Part shown: positions 18,852 through 27,350 of the stretch, piece by piece
Position numbering within the stretch: position 1 is the first letter of the stretch
Layout of the letters: each line of letters starts with the position of its first letter
Assembly: GCA_002686255.1 (NCBI GenBank)
Contig: NZAZ01000054.1
Span: forward strand, 1-34,852
Direction: 5' to 3'
DNA: 34,852 bases
Origin: Rhodospirillaceae bacterium
GTDB taxonomy: Bacteria; Pseudomonadota; Alphaproteobacteria; Rhodospirillales; Casp-alpha2
Made by a program: the position numbers and the translations under genes
Notes under the pieces: generated by a model
Told to the model about the DNA's origin: nothing
Seen by the model: the letters and a program-made list of their open reading frames with translations, nothing else
Databases searched by the model: none

Positions 18852-18915
18852 GGATCGAGACCATCTTCCCCCGCGGCCTAAGGATTAGATACGGCCCGGT
18901 TGCGCGAATAGGTGG

Positions 18916-18944
18916 TTGCGGGTCATGGGCGGCGCTCCTATGAT
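18916..18944 (+). promoter_or_regulatory. Candidate ppiD-trpE promoter
   Basis: TTGCGG (18916-18921) and TATGAT (18939-18944) are separated by 17 bp and lie about 80 bp before the ppiD ATG. This is a good sigma-70 type match in otherwise GC-rich DNA, back to back with the tpiA promoter. Confidence 0.55.
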
Positions 18945-19025
18945 GCCGCCCGCTTCACCCCTTTGGACCTTGTTTCCTGGGGTGTTGGCGACGCCTTTTC
19001 CGACACCAACCCTTCGTGATGCGCC

Positions 19026-20942
19026 ATGCTGACCACCATTCGCAAGCATACCAAATCGATCATCGTCAAGGCCTTGGCGGGCCTCTTGGTCGTCAGTTTC
19101 GCCCTCTGGGGCGTCAGCGACATGTTCACGCCGAGCTCTTCGCCGTCTCTGGTGTTCGAGGTCGGCGACATCGAGATCGGCCCCCGCGAAGTCGAGTACG
19201 ATGTTCGGCGCGAAATCAACCGCCTGCGTCCGATACTGGGTGACCAGTTCGGCGTCGAACAGGCACGGTCCTTAGGCTTGATCGAAACCGTGGTGCAGCG
19301 GAAAATCAACGATACCGCGATATATCTCGCGGCAAAGGAACTCGGCGTCGCCATCAATGACGACCTTGTACTGGCCGAGATCAGGAGCACTCCCGCCTTC
19401 CAGAGCCTGGGGGGGTTCGATCAAGGCCGCTTCCAACAGGCCTTGAGCCAGAATTTAATGAGCCAGAACGATTTTATCGTTCAGGTCCGCCGGCAAATGG
19501 GGCGCAATCAGATACTCGATAGCTTCAGCCCCCAAACGGTGCCAAAACGGCTGGTGGATACGGTCTACCGGCACCGCCAGGAAAAAAGGACCGTCGACAC
19601 TGTCCATATTGCCGACAGCGCCCAGAAAGACATCCCCGAACCGGACAGCGCGGCGCTGGAAAAATACCTCAAGGACAAGGCCGAAACCTTTACCGCGCCT
19701 GAATACCGCGCCTTGACGGTGATCCGGCTTGAAGCGTCGGATTTGGCCAAGGATGTCGAGGTTGCGGAGGGCGACATCAAGGAGGCCTACGAGGCCCGCG
19801 AGGACGAATTTACCGTTCAGGAGTCCCGCCGGGTCATGCAGATGATCCTTGCCAGCGAGGAGGAAGCCAAAAAGGCCGAAAAAGCGCTTTCCGAGGGGCG
19901 TGACTTCGCCACCGTCGCCTTTGAAGTGGCCAAGATGGATATCTCCACCGTCGAGCTGGGACGGCTGACCCGGTCCGGGCTGCCGTTTTCCGAACTGGTG
20001 GAGCCGGTATTTTCATTGAAGGAAGGCGGCAACAGCGCCCCGGTCAAAAGCCCCCTGGGATGGCATTTGTTTCATGTCGCCGATGTCGAGCCGGGGAGCA
20101 CCAAAACCCTGGACGAGGTGCGAGACGACCTCGGCAAATCCCTGGCCCTCGAAAAAGCCGTCGACAATATGTTCGAACTGGCCAACCGGCTGGAGGATTT
20201 GTTGGGCGGCGGCGCCAACCTGGAGGAAGCGGCGGCACAATTGAACCTGAGGATCGTCAAGGTCGCGGCGGTCGATAAAAGCGGCCTGGATGGCGCCGAA
20301 CGAAAGGTCGTGTCCCTGCCGGGAGGGGATTTTCTCTCCATCGCCTTTGCCACCGAGGAAGGCGCCGACAGCCTTTTGACCGAAACCGGCGAGGACGGGT
20401 ATTTCGTTCTCCGGGTGGACGGGGTGACGGCAAGAGCCCTTCGGCCCCTGGACGCCGTCAAGGCCAAGGTCGCCGAAGCCTGGAAAGCGGAAAAACGGGC
20501 CGAGGAGGCGGAACAATCCGCCGAATCCGTGGTCGCCCGGGTCAAGGGCGGGACCGGGCTGGATGTGATTGCCAGGGAAATGGGTTTAACCGTCAAGTCG
20601 CCGCCGGCAACCGTGCGCCGGCCTGCAACCCCCGATCCCCTATTGTTTCAGGCGTTGATCGACGGGGTCTTCGCCCTCCGGCCGGGGCAAGCGGCCATGG
20701 CCCGGAACAACGACGGGTATACCGTGGCCCGGCTCAAGAAAATCGTTGCCGCCAACCCCGTCCCCGACAAGAAAGGCGTCGAGCAGTTGGCCGGACAGAT
20801 CAGCGATTCAATGGAAATCGATGTCCTGATCCAATTGGCGGAGGCGCTCCGCGAGCGTTATGGCGTCACCGTCAACCGTCAAACCATCAACCAGCTTTTT
20901 ACCGGGGTCGGAGGCAGCCGGAGACCCATCCGAAACCGCTGA
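19026..20942 (+). CDS. ppiD: PpiD/SurA-type periplasmic folding factor
   Basis: 638 aa, the PpiD size. One N-terminal membrane anchor (about 12-32, IIVKALAGLLVVSFALWGVSD in two parts) is followed by a large SurA-N-like chaperone region. A parvulin-type prolyl isomerase domain lies at about 266-357, ending SPLGWHLFHVADVEPG. A second chaperone-like region follows up to the C-terminus. It sits on the periplasmic face near the Sec translocon and helps newly exported proteins fold. The ATG at 19026 gives the expected short cytoplasmic tail (MLTTIRKHTKS). It lies 7 bp before trpE, so trpE is read from the ppiD promoter, an order shared with other alphaproteobacteria. Confidence 0.92.
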   Translation: MLTTIRKHTKSIIVKALAGLLVVSFALWGVSDMFTPSSSPSLVFEVGDIEIGPREVEYDVRREINRLRPILGDQFGVEQARSLGLIETVVQRKINDTAIYLAAKELGVAINDDLVLAEIRSTPAFQSLGGFDQGRFQQALSQNLMSQNDFIVQVRRQMGRNQILDSFSPQTVPKRLVDTVYRHRQEKRTVDTVHIADSAQKDIPEPDSAALEKYLKDKAETFTAPEYRALTVIRLEASDLAKDVEVAEGDIKEAYEAREDEFTVQESRRVMQMILASEEEAKKAEKALSEGRDFATVAFEVAKMDISTVELGRLTRSGLPFSELVEPVFSLKEGGNSAPVKSPLGWHLFHVADVEPGSTKTLDEVRDDLGKSLALEKAVDNMFELANRLEDLLGGGANLEEAAAQLNLRIVKVAAVDKSGLDGAERKVVSLPGGDFLSIAFATEEGADSLLTETGEDGYFVLRVDGVTARALRPLDAVKAKVAEAWKAEKRAEEAEQSAESVVARVKGGTGLDVIAREMGLTVKSPPATVRRPATPDPLLFQALIDGVFALRPGQAAMARNNDGYTVARLKKIVAANPVPDKKGVEQLAGQISDSMEIDVLIQLAEALRERYGVTVNRQTINQLFTGVGGSRRPIRNR

Positions 20943-20949
20943 GACGGAC

Positions 20950-22479
20950 ATGAAGACGTTTCCTGATTTTTCCGCCTTTACGAATGCGTATGGCGCGGAC
21001 GGCCAAGGTTCATCGCAGGTTGTATGGACGACGCTGGTATCCGACCTGGAAACCCCGGTTTCGGCGATGTTGAAATTGGCCCAGGACCGGCTCAACAGCT
21101 TTCTTCTTGAGTCCGTCGAAAGCGGCGCCATTCGCGGCCGGTATTCGTTCATCGGCATGCATCCGGACCTTATTTGGCGCTGTTTCGGCGACAGGGCGGA
21201 AATCAACCGCGATGCCGAAACGGACCCCGATGTCTTCGCCCCCTGCCCCGTCGCCGAGGAATCGGGGGCCATCGAATCGCTGCGCGCCCTGGTCAAGGAA
21301 TCCCGGATCGAGATGCCGGCGGACCTGCCGCCGATGGCCTCCGGGCTGGTCGGGTATTTGGCCTATGACATGGTGCGGCTGGTCGAGAATCTCCCGGACG
21401 GCAATCCCGATGCGATCGGCGTCCCCGACAGCATTTTCCTGCGCCCGACGGTGATGGCGGTTTTCGATTCACTGGAGGATTCGGTCACCATCGTCACCCC
21501 GGTCCGGCCTGGTAAATCCATGACCGCCGAAGATGCCTATCGGGCCGCTTCCGAACGGCTGGCCGGGGTGGTGCGGGACTTCGAGGCCGGCCCTCCTCAA
21601 AAAGCGGAAAAACCGTCCCCGGAAAAGGAACTCCCGGAACCGGAATCAAACATGACCCGGGAAATGTTCCACGGCATGGTGAAAAAGGCGGTTGAATACA
21701 TCAACGCCGGCGACGCCTTTCAGATCGTTCCGTCGCAACGGTTTAAACTGCCTTTCACGTTGCCGCCGTTTTCGTTTTACCGGGCCTTGAGAAGACTTAA
21801 TCCGTCGCCGTTTCTGTTTTATCTCAATTTCGGGGATTTTTCCGTCGTCGGCTCCAGCCCCGAAATCCTGGTCCGCGTCCGCGACGGCAAGATCACCCTG
21901 AGGCCGCTCGCCGGAACCCGCAAACGCGGCCAAACGCCCGCAGAGGACGCGGCCCTTGTCAAGGACCTGCTTTCCGATCCGAAAGAGATCGCCGAACACC
22001 TGATGCTGCTCGACCTGGGGCGCAACGACGTCGGGCGGGTCGCCAAAGTGGGGACGGTGAACGTTACCGAGCAGTTCACCGTCGAGCACTATTCCCACGT
22101 CATGCACATCGCGTCTAACGTCGAAGGCGACCTCGATCCGAAATTCGACGCCATCGACGCCCTGCTGGCCGGTTTCCCGGCAGGCACGGTTTCCGGTGCG
22201 CCGAAGATCCGGGCGATGGAGATTATCGACGAACTGGAACCGGAACGGCGCGGCGTCTATTCGGGCTGTATCGGATATTTCGGCGCCAACGGCGACATGG
22301 ACACCTGTATCGCCCTCAGGACGGCGGTCATCAAGAATGGCGTTCTTTACGTGCAGGCCGGCGGCGGCGTGGTCGCCGACAGCGACCCGGAAAACGAGTT
22401 TCAGGAAAGCTGCAACAAGGCCCAGGCCCTGATCCAGGCGGCCGGGGAGGCGGTCAAGTTCGCCACGGGGAAAGCCTGA
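20950..22479 (+). CDS. trpE: Anthranilate synthase component I
   Basis: 509 aa from ATG 20950. The open frame goes back to 20860, inside ppiD, but the family start is MKTFPDFSAF. It makes anthranilate from chorismate with ammonia supplied by TrpG. The tryptophan feedback motif LLES is present at 52-55. The catalytic part carries GDAFQIVPSQRF, GSSPEILVRV, PLAGTRKRG, DLGRNDVGRV, FPAGTVSGAPKIRAMEII and GGGVVADSDPENEF. There is no leader peptide or attenuator because ppiD is only 7 bp upstream. Its partner trpG is 6.5 kb away, behind the copper/rtcB insert, so the two subunits must be balanced from separate promoters. Confidence 0.97.
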   Translation: MKTFPDFSAFTNAYGADGQGSSQVVWTTLVSDLETPVSAMLKLAQDRLNSFLLESVESGAIRGRYSFIGMHPDLIWRCFGDRAEINRDAETDPDVFAPCPVAEESGAIESLRALVKESRIEMPADLPPMASGLVGYLAYDMVRLVENLPDGNPDAIGVPDSIFLRPTVMAVFDSLEDSVTIVTPVRPGKSMTAEDAYRAASERLAGVVRDFEAGPPQKAEKPSPEKELPEPESNMTREMFHGMVKKAVEYINAGDAFQIVPSQRFKLPFTLPPFSFYRALRRLNPSPFLFYLNFGDFSVVGSSPEILVRVRDGKITLRPLAGTRKRGQTPAEDAALVKDLLSDPKEIAEHLMLLDLGRNDVGRVAKVGTVNVTEQFTVEHYSHVMHIASNVEGDLDPKFDAIDALLAGFPAGTVSGAPKIRAMEIIDELEPERRGVYSGCIGYFGANGDMDTCIALRTAVIKNGVLYVQAGGGVVADSDPENEFQESCNKAQALIQAAGEAVKFATGKA

Positions 22480-22512
22480 CCGCCGGACGGCTTTTGCTCC
22501 CCGATAACCCGC

Positions 22513-22716
22513 CTAAGCGGGGCCGCCGTATTCAAAACCGGCGCTTTCGACGGCCTGTTGGATGGCGCTGTCATCGCCTGCGCCTTCGACCGTCACCTGT
22601 TTCCCGTCCAGGTCGACTTCCACCGCCGCTTCGGGCGCCGCCGTCTTTATGGCGTTGGTGACCGCCCTGGCGCAGCCGCCGCAGGTCATGCCCAAGACTC
22701 GATAAGTTTTCGTCAT
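22513..22716 (-). CDS. copZ: CopZ-type copper chaperone (HMA domain)
   Basis: 67 aa, a single heavy-metal-associated domain. The metal-binding loop is GMTCGGC with the two cysteines. The ferredoxin-like betaalphabeta pattern follows (VEVDLDGKQVTVEG). It carries Cu(I) in the cytoplasm, probably to the CopA pump encoded 1.6 kb away. A good AGGAG lies before the ATG at 22716. It has its own CueR-type promoter (22762-22792) and converges on trpE with a 33-bp gap, so it belongs to the CueR regulon even though the deacetylase gene lies between it and cueR. Confidence 0.9.
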   Translation of the reverse strand: MTKTYRVLGMTCGGCARAVTNAIKTAAPEAAVEVDLDGKQVTVEGAGDDSAIQQAVESAGFEYGGPA

Positions 22717-22761
22717 TTAGATCTCCTGTAAATCATCTGTAAATCGTCGGCGTCGATTTCC

Positions 22762-22792
22762 ATTGCACTCCATCCCGCAAAGGGAAGGTCAA
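22762..22792 (-). promoter_or_regulatory. CueR-type promoter of copZ
   Basis: Minus strand: TTGACC (22787-22792), a 19-bp spacer, TGCAAT (22762-22767). The spacer contains the imperfect dyad CCTTCCC-TTTGC-GGGATGG. A 19-bp spacer with a CCTTCC dyad is the hallmark of promoters activated by CueR/MerR proteins, and TTGACCTTCCC matches the start of the well-known E. coli copA promoter. Confidence 0.75.
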
Positions 22793-22821
22793 GGGGTTTT
22801 ACGATATTAAATGGAACGCCC

Positions 22822-23922
22822 TTACCCCGGTGATCTTCGAGGCTTGACCACGGACGAAAGCGGAACCAGCTTGAACCCCCGTTTCTCGATATCCTTCAGC
22901 CACGGAACCAGCGCTTTCAGGGTCGCTTCCCGGGGGTGGCCGATGGCGATGGCCCGGCCGGTCCTCTTCGCCAGCTTCTCGACCTCGGCCAGGCGTTTGC
23001 TTATCCCCACCACGTCGTCGGCGTGATCGAGAAAGACATTTCGCCCGGCAAACGGCAAACCGACCTTCCGGGCCGCCTTGCGGGCGACGGAATTGCCGGC
23101 GGTAATGGAATCCAGAAAAAACAGATTCCGTTTCTTCAACTCCTCCATGACCGCGACCATGCCCGGCATGTCCGCCGTGAAGCGGCTGCCCATATGATTG
23201 TTGACCCCCACGTAACCGGTGAATTGATCCAGGTTCCATTTGAGGCTGGTCAGCAGTTCCTGGCGTGGAATGCCGGTCAACAGGACGTTTGGGCCCGGGT
23301 CCACGTCCTGGCTGCCGGGTTCCATGGGAATGTGCAGCAACAACTCGTGGCCCGCGTCGCGGGCGGCGCGGGTCTGTTTGTCGAGGTCGGGGGCATAGGT
23401 CAGGAACGACATCGTCAACGGGCCCGGCAACCGAATGACCCGGGCGGTCCGCGGCCTGTCGATGCCGAGGTCGTCGATGACGATGGCGATCCTGGCTTTC
23501 CTGCCCTCGGCGGGAACGGCCGCGGGCAAAGATGCGGAATCGGGCGCCGCTCCCTTAGTCTGGGGAGGGTATGGCGTCTTTTCCACCGTTACCTTGAGGA
23601 CCTTGACGGCGGGCCGGGTTTCGGTCGGTTCGATGATGTCATTGGGCAGGGCCTCTTCATAGGCGCGCACGGGTTTCCCTTGCCGCGCCTCGGTGTCTTC
23701 GGGTAGCAGGGGCGGAAGCGTTGCCAGGGCGACAGACACTGACGTTGCCGGCGGCGGGGTGGTTTTCGCCAGGTACCCAACACCGTATCCGATGGCGATT
23801 CCGGCCACGGCCAGTCCGACGAAAAACGCCTGGCGAAGGGGATTCAGACGGAATGGGGACCGCCGGCCCGGTGCCGCCGATTTATTGTTGGCGGTTTTTC
23901 TGGTCCGCGATTTAATCGCCAT
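22822..23922 (-). CDS. Divergent polysaccharide deacetylase family protein (YibQ-like)
   Basis: 366 aa from ATG 23922, which has GAAGG upstream and sits 5 bp after the cueR stop. The open frame to 23970 would overlap cueR. It has a basic N-tail, a membrane anchor at about residues 32-52 (FFVGLAVAGIAIGYGVGYLA), and a Pro-rich linker. The divergent polysaccharide deacetylase domain follows: IAIVIDDLGID, LLLHIPMEP, VGVNNHMGSRFT, LFFLDSIT, AIGHPRE. The retained D, H and H pattern suggests a metal site. Members of this family usually lie beside envC and ctpA and are presumed to act on envelope glycans; here it is read from the copA-cueR transcript instead. The substrate is unknown. Confidence 0.88.
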   Translation of the reverse strand: MAIKSRTRKTANNKSAAPGRRSPFRLNPLRQAFFVGLAVAGIAIGYGVGYLAKTTPPPATSVSVALATLPPLLPEDTEARQGKPVRAYEEALPNDIIEPTETRPAVKVLKVTVEKTPYPPQTKGAAPDSASLPAAVPAEGRKARIAIVIDDLGIDRPRTARVIRLPGPLTMSFLTYAPDLDKQTRAARDAGHELLLHIPMEPGSQDVDPGPNVLLTGIPRQELLTSLKWNLDQFTGYVGVNNHMGSRFTADMPGMVAVMEELKKRNLFFLDSITAGNSVARKAARKVGLPFAGRNVFLDHADDVVGISKRLAEVEKLAKRTGRAIAIGHPREATLKALVPWLKDIEKRGFKLVPLSSVVKPRRSPG

Positions 23923-23927
23923 CGCCT

Positions 23928-24326
23928 TCAGCCATCGGGGCCGGCCACCAGGTCGTCCAGGATCGGACAATCGGGCCTGTCATCGCCATGACAGCGGTCG
24001 GTCAGGTCGATCAGTGTCTTGCGGATGGATTGCAGCTCGCCAATGCGTTTTTCGACGTCCGAAATATGTTTCAGGGCCAGGGCCTTGACGTCGGCGCTGG
24101 TGCGGCTTTTGTCCAGCCAAAGCTCCAACAGGCCGCCCACGTCCTTGACCGAAAACCCGAGGCGCCGGGCGTGCTGGATGAACTTCAGCGTCTGGATGTC
24201 GAAAAGGGTGTAGTTCCGGTAGCCGTTCTCGGCCCGGATCGCCGGCGGGATGAGGCCGATGCTTTCATAATAGCGGATGGTCTTGGCGGGGACGCCGGAT
24301 TCCGATGCCGCTTCGCCGATGTTCAT
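23928..24326 (-). CDS. cueR: Copper-responsive MerR-family regulator CueR
   Basis: 132 aa. The N-terminal winged helix is MNIGEAASESGVPAKTIRYYESIGLI. A dimerisation helix follows, then the metal loop RCHGDDRPDC with cysteines at 112 and 120, exactly the CX7C spacing and positions of E. coli CueR. Serine 77, the residue that marks sensors of +1 ions, is also present. It should detect Cu(I) (also Ag(I) or Au(I)) and activate the copA and copZ promoters by DNA distortion. It lies 19 bp downstream of copA, so the regulator is within its own regulon, and directly before the deacetylase gene. Confidence 0.95.
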   Translation of the reverse strand: MNIGEAASESGVPAKTIRYYESIGLIPPAIRAENGYRNYTLFDIQTLKFIQHARRLGFSVKDVGGLLELWLDKSRTSADVKALALKHISDVEKRIGELQSIRKTLIDLTDRCHGDDRPDCPILDDLVAGPDG

Positions 24327-24345
24327 TTTGATCCTCCATGTGAAA

Positions 24346-26904
24346 TCATGCCGCTTGTTCCATATTCCCGGGCGTCACCTGAATGACCTGATGCCCACCC
24401 TCGATGGGCGGCCGGAACCCGCGCAGACGCAACGAATTGGTGACCACGAAGACGCTTGATAAGCTCATCGCGCCGGCCGCCAGCATCGGGTTCAACAGCA
24501 ATTCCCAAAGCGGATACAGCGCCCCGGCGGCGACCGGGATCAGGATCACGTTATAGGCGTAGGCCCAGAAAAAATTGGTCCAGATCGTCCTCAGCACCCG
24601 CTTCGACAGCCCGGCGGCGTTGACGATTCCCCGAAGGTCGCCCGACATCAGGACCACGTCGCCGGCTTCGATGGCGATATCGGTGCCGGTGCCGATGGCG
24701 ATGCCGACGTCGGCCTGGGCGAGCGCGGGCGCGTCATTGATGCCGTCGCCGACGAAGGCGACCTTTTTGCCGCCGGCCTGAAGGCGCTTGACCTCGTCGG
24801 CTTTCTGGCCCGGCAGGACCTCGGCCATGACCCTGTCGATGCCGGCCTGGCGGGCGATGGCCTCGGCGGTGCCGCGGTTGTCGCCGGTCAGCATGGCAAC
24901 TTCGAGGCCGAGGGCATGGAGCGCCCTGATGGCTTCCAGGCTGCCGTCCTTCAACGGATCGGCGACGGCAATCACGGCCGCCAGTTGTCCGTCCACGGCC
25001 GCATAGAGGGGCGTCTTGGCCTCGGCGGCCATTTCGCCGGCGCGCGCCTCGACATCCTTGAGGTCGATACCGAGGCGTTCCATATACCTATCGGCGCCGA
25101 CCTGCACCCGGCGGCCTTCGAGCCCGGCGTCGATGCCGAAGCCGGGCTCGGCCTTGAAATCCAACACGTTTGGGATATCCAGGCCCTTGTCCCTGGCGGC
25201 GCCGACGATGGCCTCGGCGATCGGGTGTTCGCTTTTCGATTCGGCGGCGGCGACAAGACGAAGGATTTCCGTTGCCTCGAATCCGACGGCGTCGAAATCG
25301 GTCATTTCCGGCTGCCCTTTGGTCAAGGTGCCGGTCTTGTCCAGAATCACCGTATCGACCCGGGCCAGCAGCTCGATCGCCGTTCCCTTGCGAATAAGCA
25401 CCCCCATCTCGGCGCCCTTGCCGGTGCCGACCATGATCGCCGTCGGCGTCGCCAGCCCCATGGCGCACGGGCACGCGATCAGCAGTACCGAAACGGCGGT
25501 CACGAAGGCGAAGCTCAACGCCGGCACCGGCCCGAAGGCCAACCACACGCCGAAAGTGACGGCCGCGACTCCGATGACGATGGGCACGAATACGCCGGCG
25601 ATCTTGTCGGCCAGTTTCTGGATCGGCGGCTTGGCGCCTTGCGCCTCCTCGACCATCCTGATGATCTGGCTCAGCACCGTGTCGGCGCCGACGCGCGTCG
25701 CCCGCAGGGTGAAGGCGCCGGTCTTGTTGACGGTGCCGCCGACGACCTCGTCGCCTTGCCGCTTCTCCACCGGCACCGGTTCGCCGCTGATCATCGATTC
25801 ATCGACGTAGCTGGAACCTTCGGTAACGGTCCCGTCCACGGCGATGCGTTCGCCAGGGCGGACAAGGACCAGGTCCCCCGCCATCACGTCCTCGATGGGG
25901 ATTTCGGTTTCCTTCCTGTCCCTGAGTACGCGGGCGGTCTTGGCCTGGATCTGCATCAATTTGCGGATCGCTTCCGACGTGCGGCCCTTGGCGATGGCTT
26001 CAAGGTACCGGCCCAAAAGGATCAGCGTGATGATGACGCCGGTGGCCTCGAAATACGTCGTTGCCGTGCCCTCGGGAAAGATCGCCGGCACCAGGAGGGC
26101 GAGCAGGGAATAGAAATAGGCGGCGCTGGCGCCGAGCATCACCAGGCTGTTCATGCCCGGGCTCAGGTGCCTCAATTCGGCCCAGCCGTGGCGGTAGAAC
26201 CGCCGCCCGGCGTAGAACTGCACCGGCGTCGCGAGGACGAATTCGACCCACATCCAGCCGCGCTCGGACATCAACGCCATCATCCACTCGTCGACGACGG
26301 GCGCGAACTTGAGCATGGCGACGAGGAACAGCGGCACGGTGAAGGCCGCCGCGAACACGACGTCGCGTTGCAGGGCCGCCCTTTCCGCATCACGCGCCGC
26401 CTGTTCGCGGTCATCCTCCTCGCCGGCCGTGACTACCGATGCGGCGTATCCGGCTTTTTCGACGGCGCCGATGACCGAGGCCGTATCCGCCGTCCCGTGA
26501 CGGAAAGTCACCTTGGCCCTTTCCGTGGCCAGATTCACTTCCGCCGCGCCGACGCCCGGCACCTTGGCGATGGCGCCTTCGACCCGGCTCACGCACGACG
26601 CGCAGGTCATCCCCTTGACCGACAGTTCCACGGCCCGTTCGGGCACCGAATACCCCGTGCCCTCGATGGCGGCGACGAGGTCCGCCGCCCCGACGGCCTT
26701 GGGGTCGAATTCCACCTCCGCCTTCTCGGTCGCCAGGTTGACGCTGGCGCGGGTAACGCCGGCGACGTTGTCGAGCGACTTTTCGACGCGGCTGACGCAC
26801 GACGCGCAGGTCATGCCCCCGACCTGCAACGACAGATGTTGGAGGTCCTCTGCCGCTATCGGGGCGCCGGTTGCCGTTTCGGGTTGTTCAGAGGGCGTGT
26901 TCAT
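24346..26904 (-). CDS. copA: Copper-exporting P1B-type ATPase
   Basis: 852 aa. Two N-terminal HMA domains carry GMTCASC (C33/C36 and C101/C104). Eight membrane segments with the P1B transport motif C478-P-C480 follow. The actuator segment has SGEP, the phosphorylation motif is D522-KTGTLTKG, and the nucleotide-binding part has SEHPIAEA and [17 protein letters not shown]. The last helices carry [11 protein letters not shown] and [16 protein letters not shown], as in Cu(I) exporters. It pumps Cu(I) out of the cytoplasm using ATP. The start at 26904 lies just downstream of a CueR-type promoter. It heads a copA-cueR-deacetylase transcript. Confidence 0.97.
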   Translation of the reverse strand: MNTPSEQPETATGAPIAAEDLQHLSLQVGGMTCASCVSRVEKSLDNVAGVTRASVNLATEKAEVEFDPKAVGAADLVAAIEGTGYSVPERAVELSVKGMTCASCVSRVEGAIAKVPGVGAAEVNLATERAKVTFRHGTADTASVIGAVEKAGYAASVVTAGEEDDREQAARDAERAALQRDVVFAAAFTVPLFLVAMLKFAPVVDEWMMALMSERGWMWVEFVLATPVQFYAGRRFYRHGWAELRHLSPGMNSLVMLGASAAYFYSLLALLVPAIFPEGTATTYFEATGVIITLILLGRYLEAIAKGRTSEAIRKLMQIQAKTARVLRDRKETEIPIEDVMAGDLVLVRPGERIAVDGTVTEGSSYVDESMISGEPVPVEKRQGDEVVGGTVNKTGAFTLRATRVGADTVLSQIIRMVEEAQGAKPPIQKLADKIAGVFVPIVIGVAAVTFGVWLAFGPVPALSFAFVTAVSVLLIACPCAMGLATPTAIMVGTGKGAEMGVLIRKGTAIELLARVDTVILDKTGTLTKGQPEMTDFDAVGFEATEILRLVAAAESKSEHPIAEAIVGAARDKGLDIPNVLDFKAEPGFGIDAGLEGRRVQVGADRYMERLGIDLKDVEARAGEMAAEAKTPLYAAVDGQLAAVIAVADPLKDGSLEAIRALHALGLEVAMLTGDNRGTAEAIARQAGIDRVMAEVLPGQKADEVKRLQAGGKKVAFVGDGINDAPALAQADVGIAIGTGTDIAIEAGDVVLMSGDLRGIVNAAGLSKRVLRTIWTNFFWAYAYNVILIPVAAGALYPLWELLLNPMLAAGAMSLSSVFVVTNSLRLRGFRPPIEGGHQVIQVTPGNMEQAA

Positions 26905-26921
26905 GGGTTAATTCCATAACC

Positions 26922-26937
26922 TTCCAGTAGGGTGGAA
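26922..26937. promoter_or_regulatory. Second CueR-like dyad in the copA leader
   Basis: TTCCA-GTAGGG-TGGAA at 26922-26937 lies between the copA -10 and ATG. On the plus strand it begins ACCTTCCAGT, the same ten bases that begin the main operator on the minus strand. It is weaker (5-bp arms) and has no promoter elements around it. Confidence 0.45.
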
Positions 26938-26942
26938 TCATT

Positions 26943-26972
26943 TATATAGGCTTCCAGTCACTGGAAGGTCAA
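26943..26972 (-). promoter_or_regulatory. CueR-type promoter of copA
   Basis: Minus strand: TTGACC (26967-26972), then TATATA (26943-26948) after 18 bp, with TATAAA as an alternative at 20 bp. The spacer holds the perfect dyad TTCCAGT-C-ACTGGAA (26952-26966) centred between the boxes. This over-long spacer with a CCTTCCAG dyad is the standard target of CueR. Confidence 0.88.
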
Positions 26973-26988
26973 GGGTGGAGTGATCGGT

Positions 26989-27076
26989 AAGTCGTCCCCA
27001 TGTCGTCCGCATGTCGTCCGCATGTCGTCCGCAAGTCGTCATTGTGTCGTCAGCATGTCGTCCGTATGTCGTCATT
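26989..27076. repeat. Eight tandem 11-bp repeats (ATGTCGTCCGC type)
   Basis: Eight consecutive 11-bp units at 26989, 27000, 27011, 27022, 27033, 27044, 27055 and 27066. All contain TGTCGTC or AGTCGTC at the same place, and three are identical (ATGTCGTCCGC). A further isolated ATGTCGTCATT occurs at 27142-27152. Because 11 is not a multiple of 3 and the period is close to one DNA turn, this is not a coding repeat and would put the same bases on one helix face. It lies between the copA promoter and the rtcB leader. Its role is unknown. Confidence 0.9.
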
Positions 27077-27242
27077 TTTCGGCGCCTTTTTAACCTTAAG
27101 TCCTTGATTCCACATGTTTCCGCTCCGCAAAAGGGCCGCGGATGTCGTCATTTGTCATCATTTTCTCCTTCCGGGCCGTCCGGCAGGTGGGGGGCGTGAC
27201 GGGGCCTCGGACGCGCCCCGTGACGCGGCTTGCTTCTTACTT

Positions 27243-27273
27243 TAATTCCTTGATAAACAGGATTAAGGAATTA
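27243..27273. promoter_or_regulatory. Inverted repeat upstream of the rtcB promoter
   Basis: TAATTCCTT (27243-27251) and AAGGAATTA (27265-27273) are perfect 9-bp arms around 13 bp, centred about 60 bp upstream of the candidate rtcB -35. The size and place suit an operator for a dimeric regulator; no regulator gene lies next to it. Confidence 0.5.
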
Positions 27274-27315
27274 GATCATATCTGGAAAAGATGGTCAAGA
27301 ACAAAAAGGGAATAA

Positions 27316-27343
27316 TTGAATGACCTTTGCCCGGTTTTATGCA
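27316..27343 (+). promoter_or_regulatory. Candidate rtcB promoter
   Basis: TTGAAT (27316-27321) and TATGCA (27338-27343) are 16 bp apart. Transcription would start near 27350, immediately before the first arm of the paired leader described next. I saw no GG-N10-GC sigma-54 site of the kind used by the E. coli rtcBA operon. Confidence 0.45.
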
Positions 27344-27350
27344 GGTCCGC

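Noticed and set aside
24916..26919. 667-codon open frame on the plus strand opposite copA
   Set aside because: It mirrors copA codon for codon, is rich in R, G, H and D as expected for the antisense of a GC-rich gene, has no recognisable domain, and copA is beyond doubt on the other strand. The same applies to the long frames opposite ratA/lipA (3456-4979), trpC (30208-31782) and moeA (32114-33331).
26989..27076. Iteron array of a replication origin
   Set aside because: There is no rep or dnaA gene nearby, no DnaA-box series, and all the surrounding genes are chromosomal core or resistance genes.
27011..27199. Small open frame across the 11-bp repeats
   Set aside because: The repeat period is not a multiple of three, there is no ribosome-binding site, and the peptide resembles nothing known to me.
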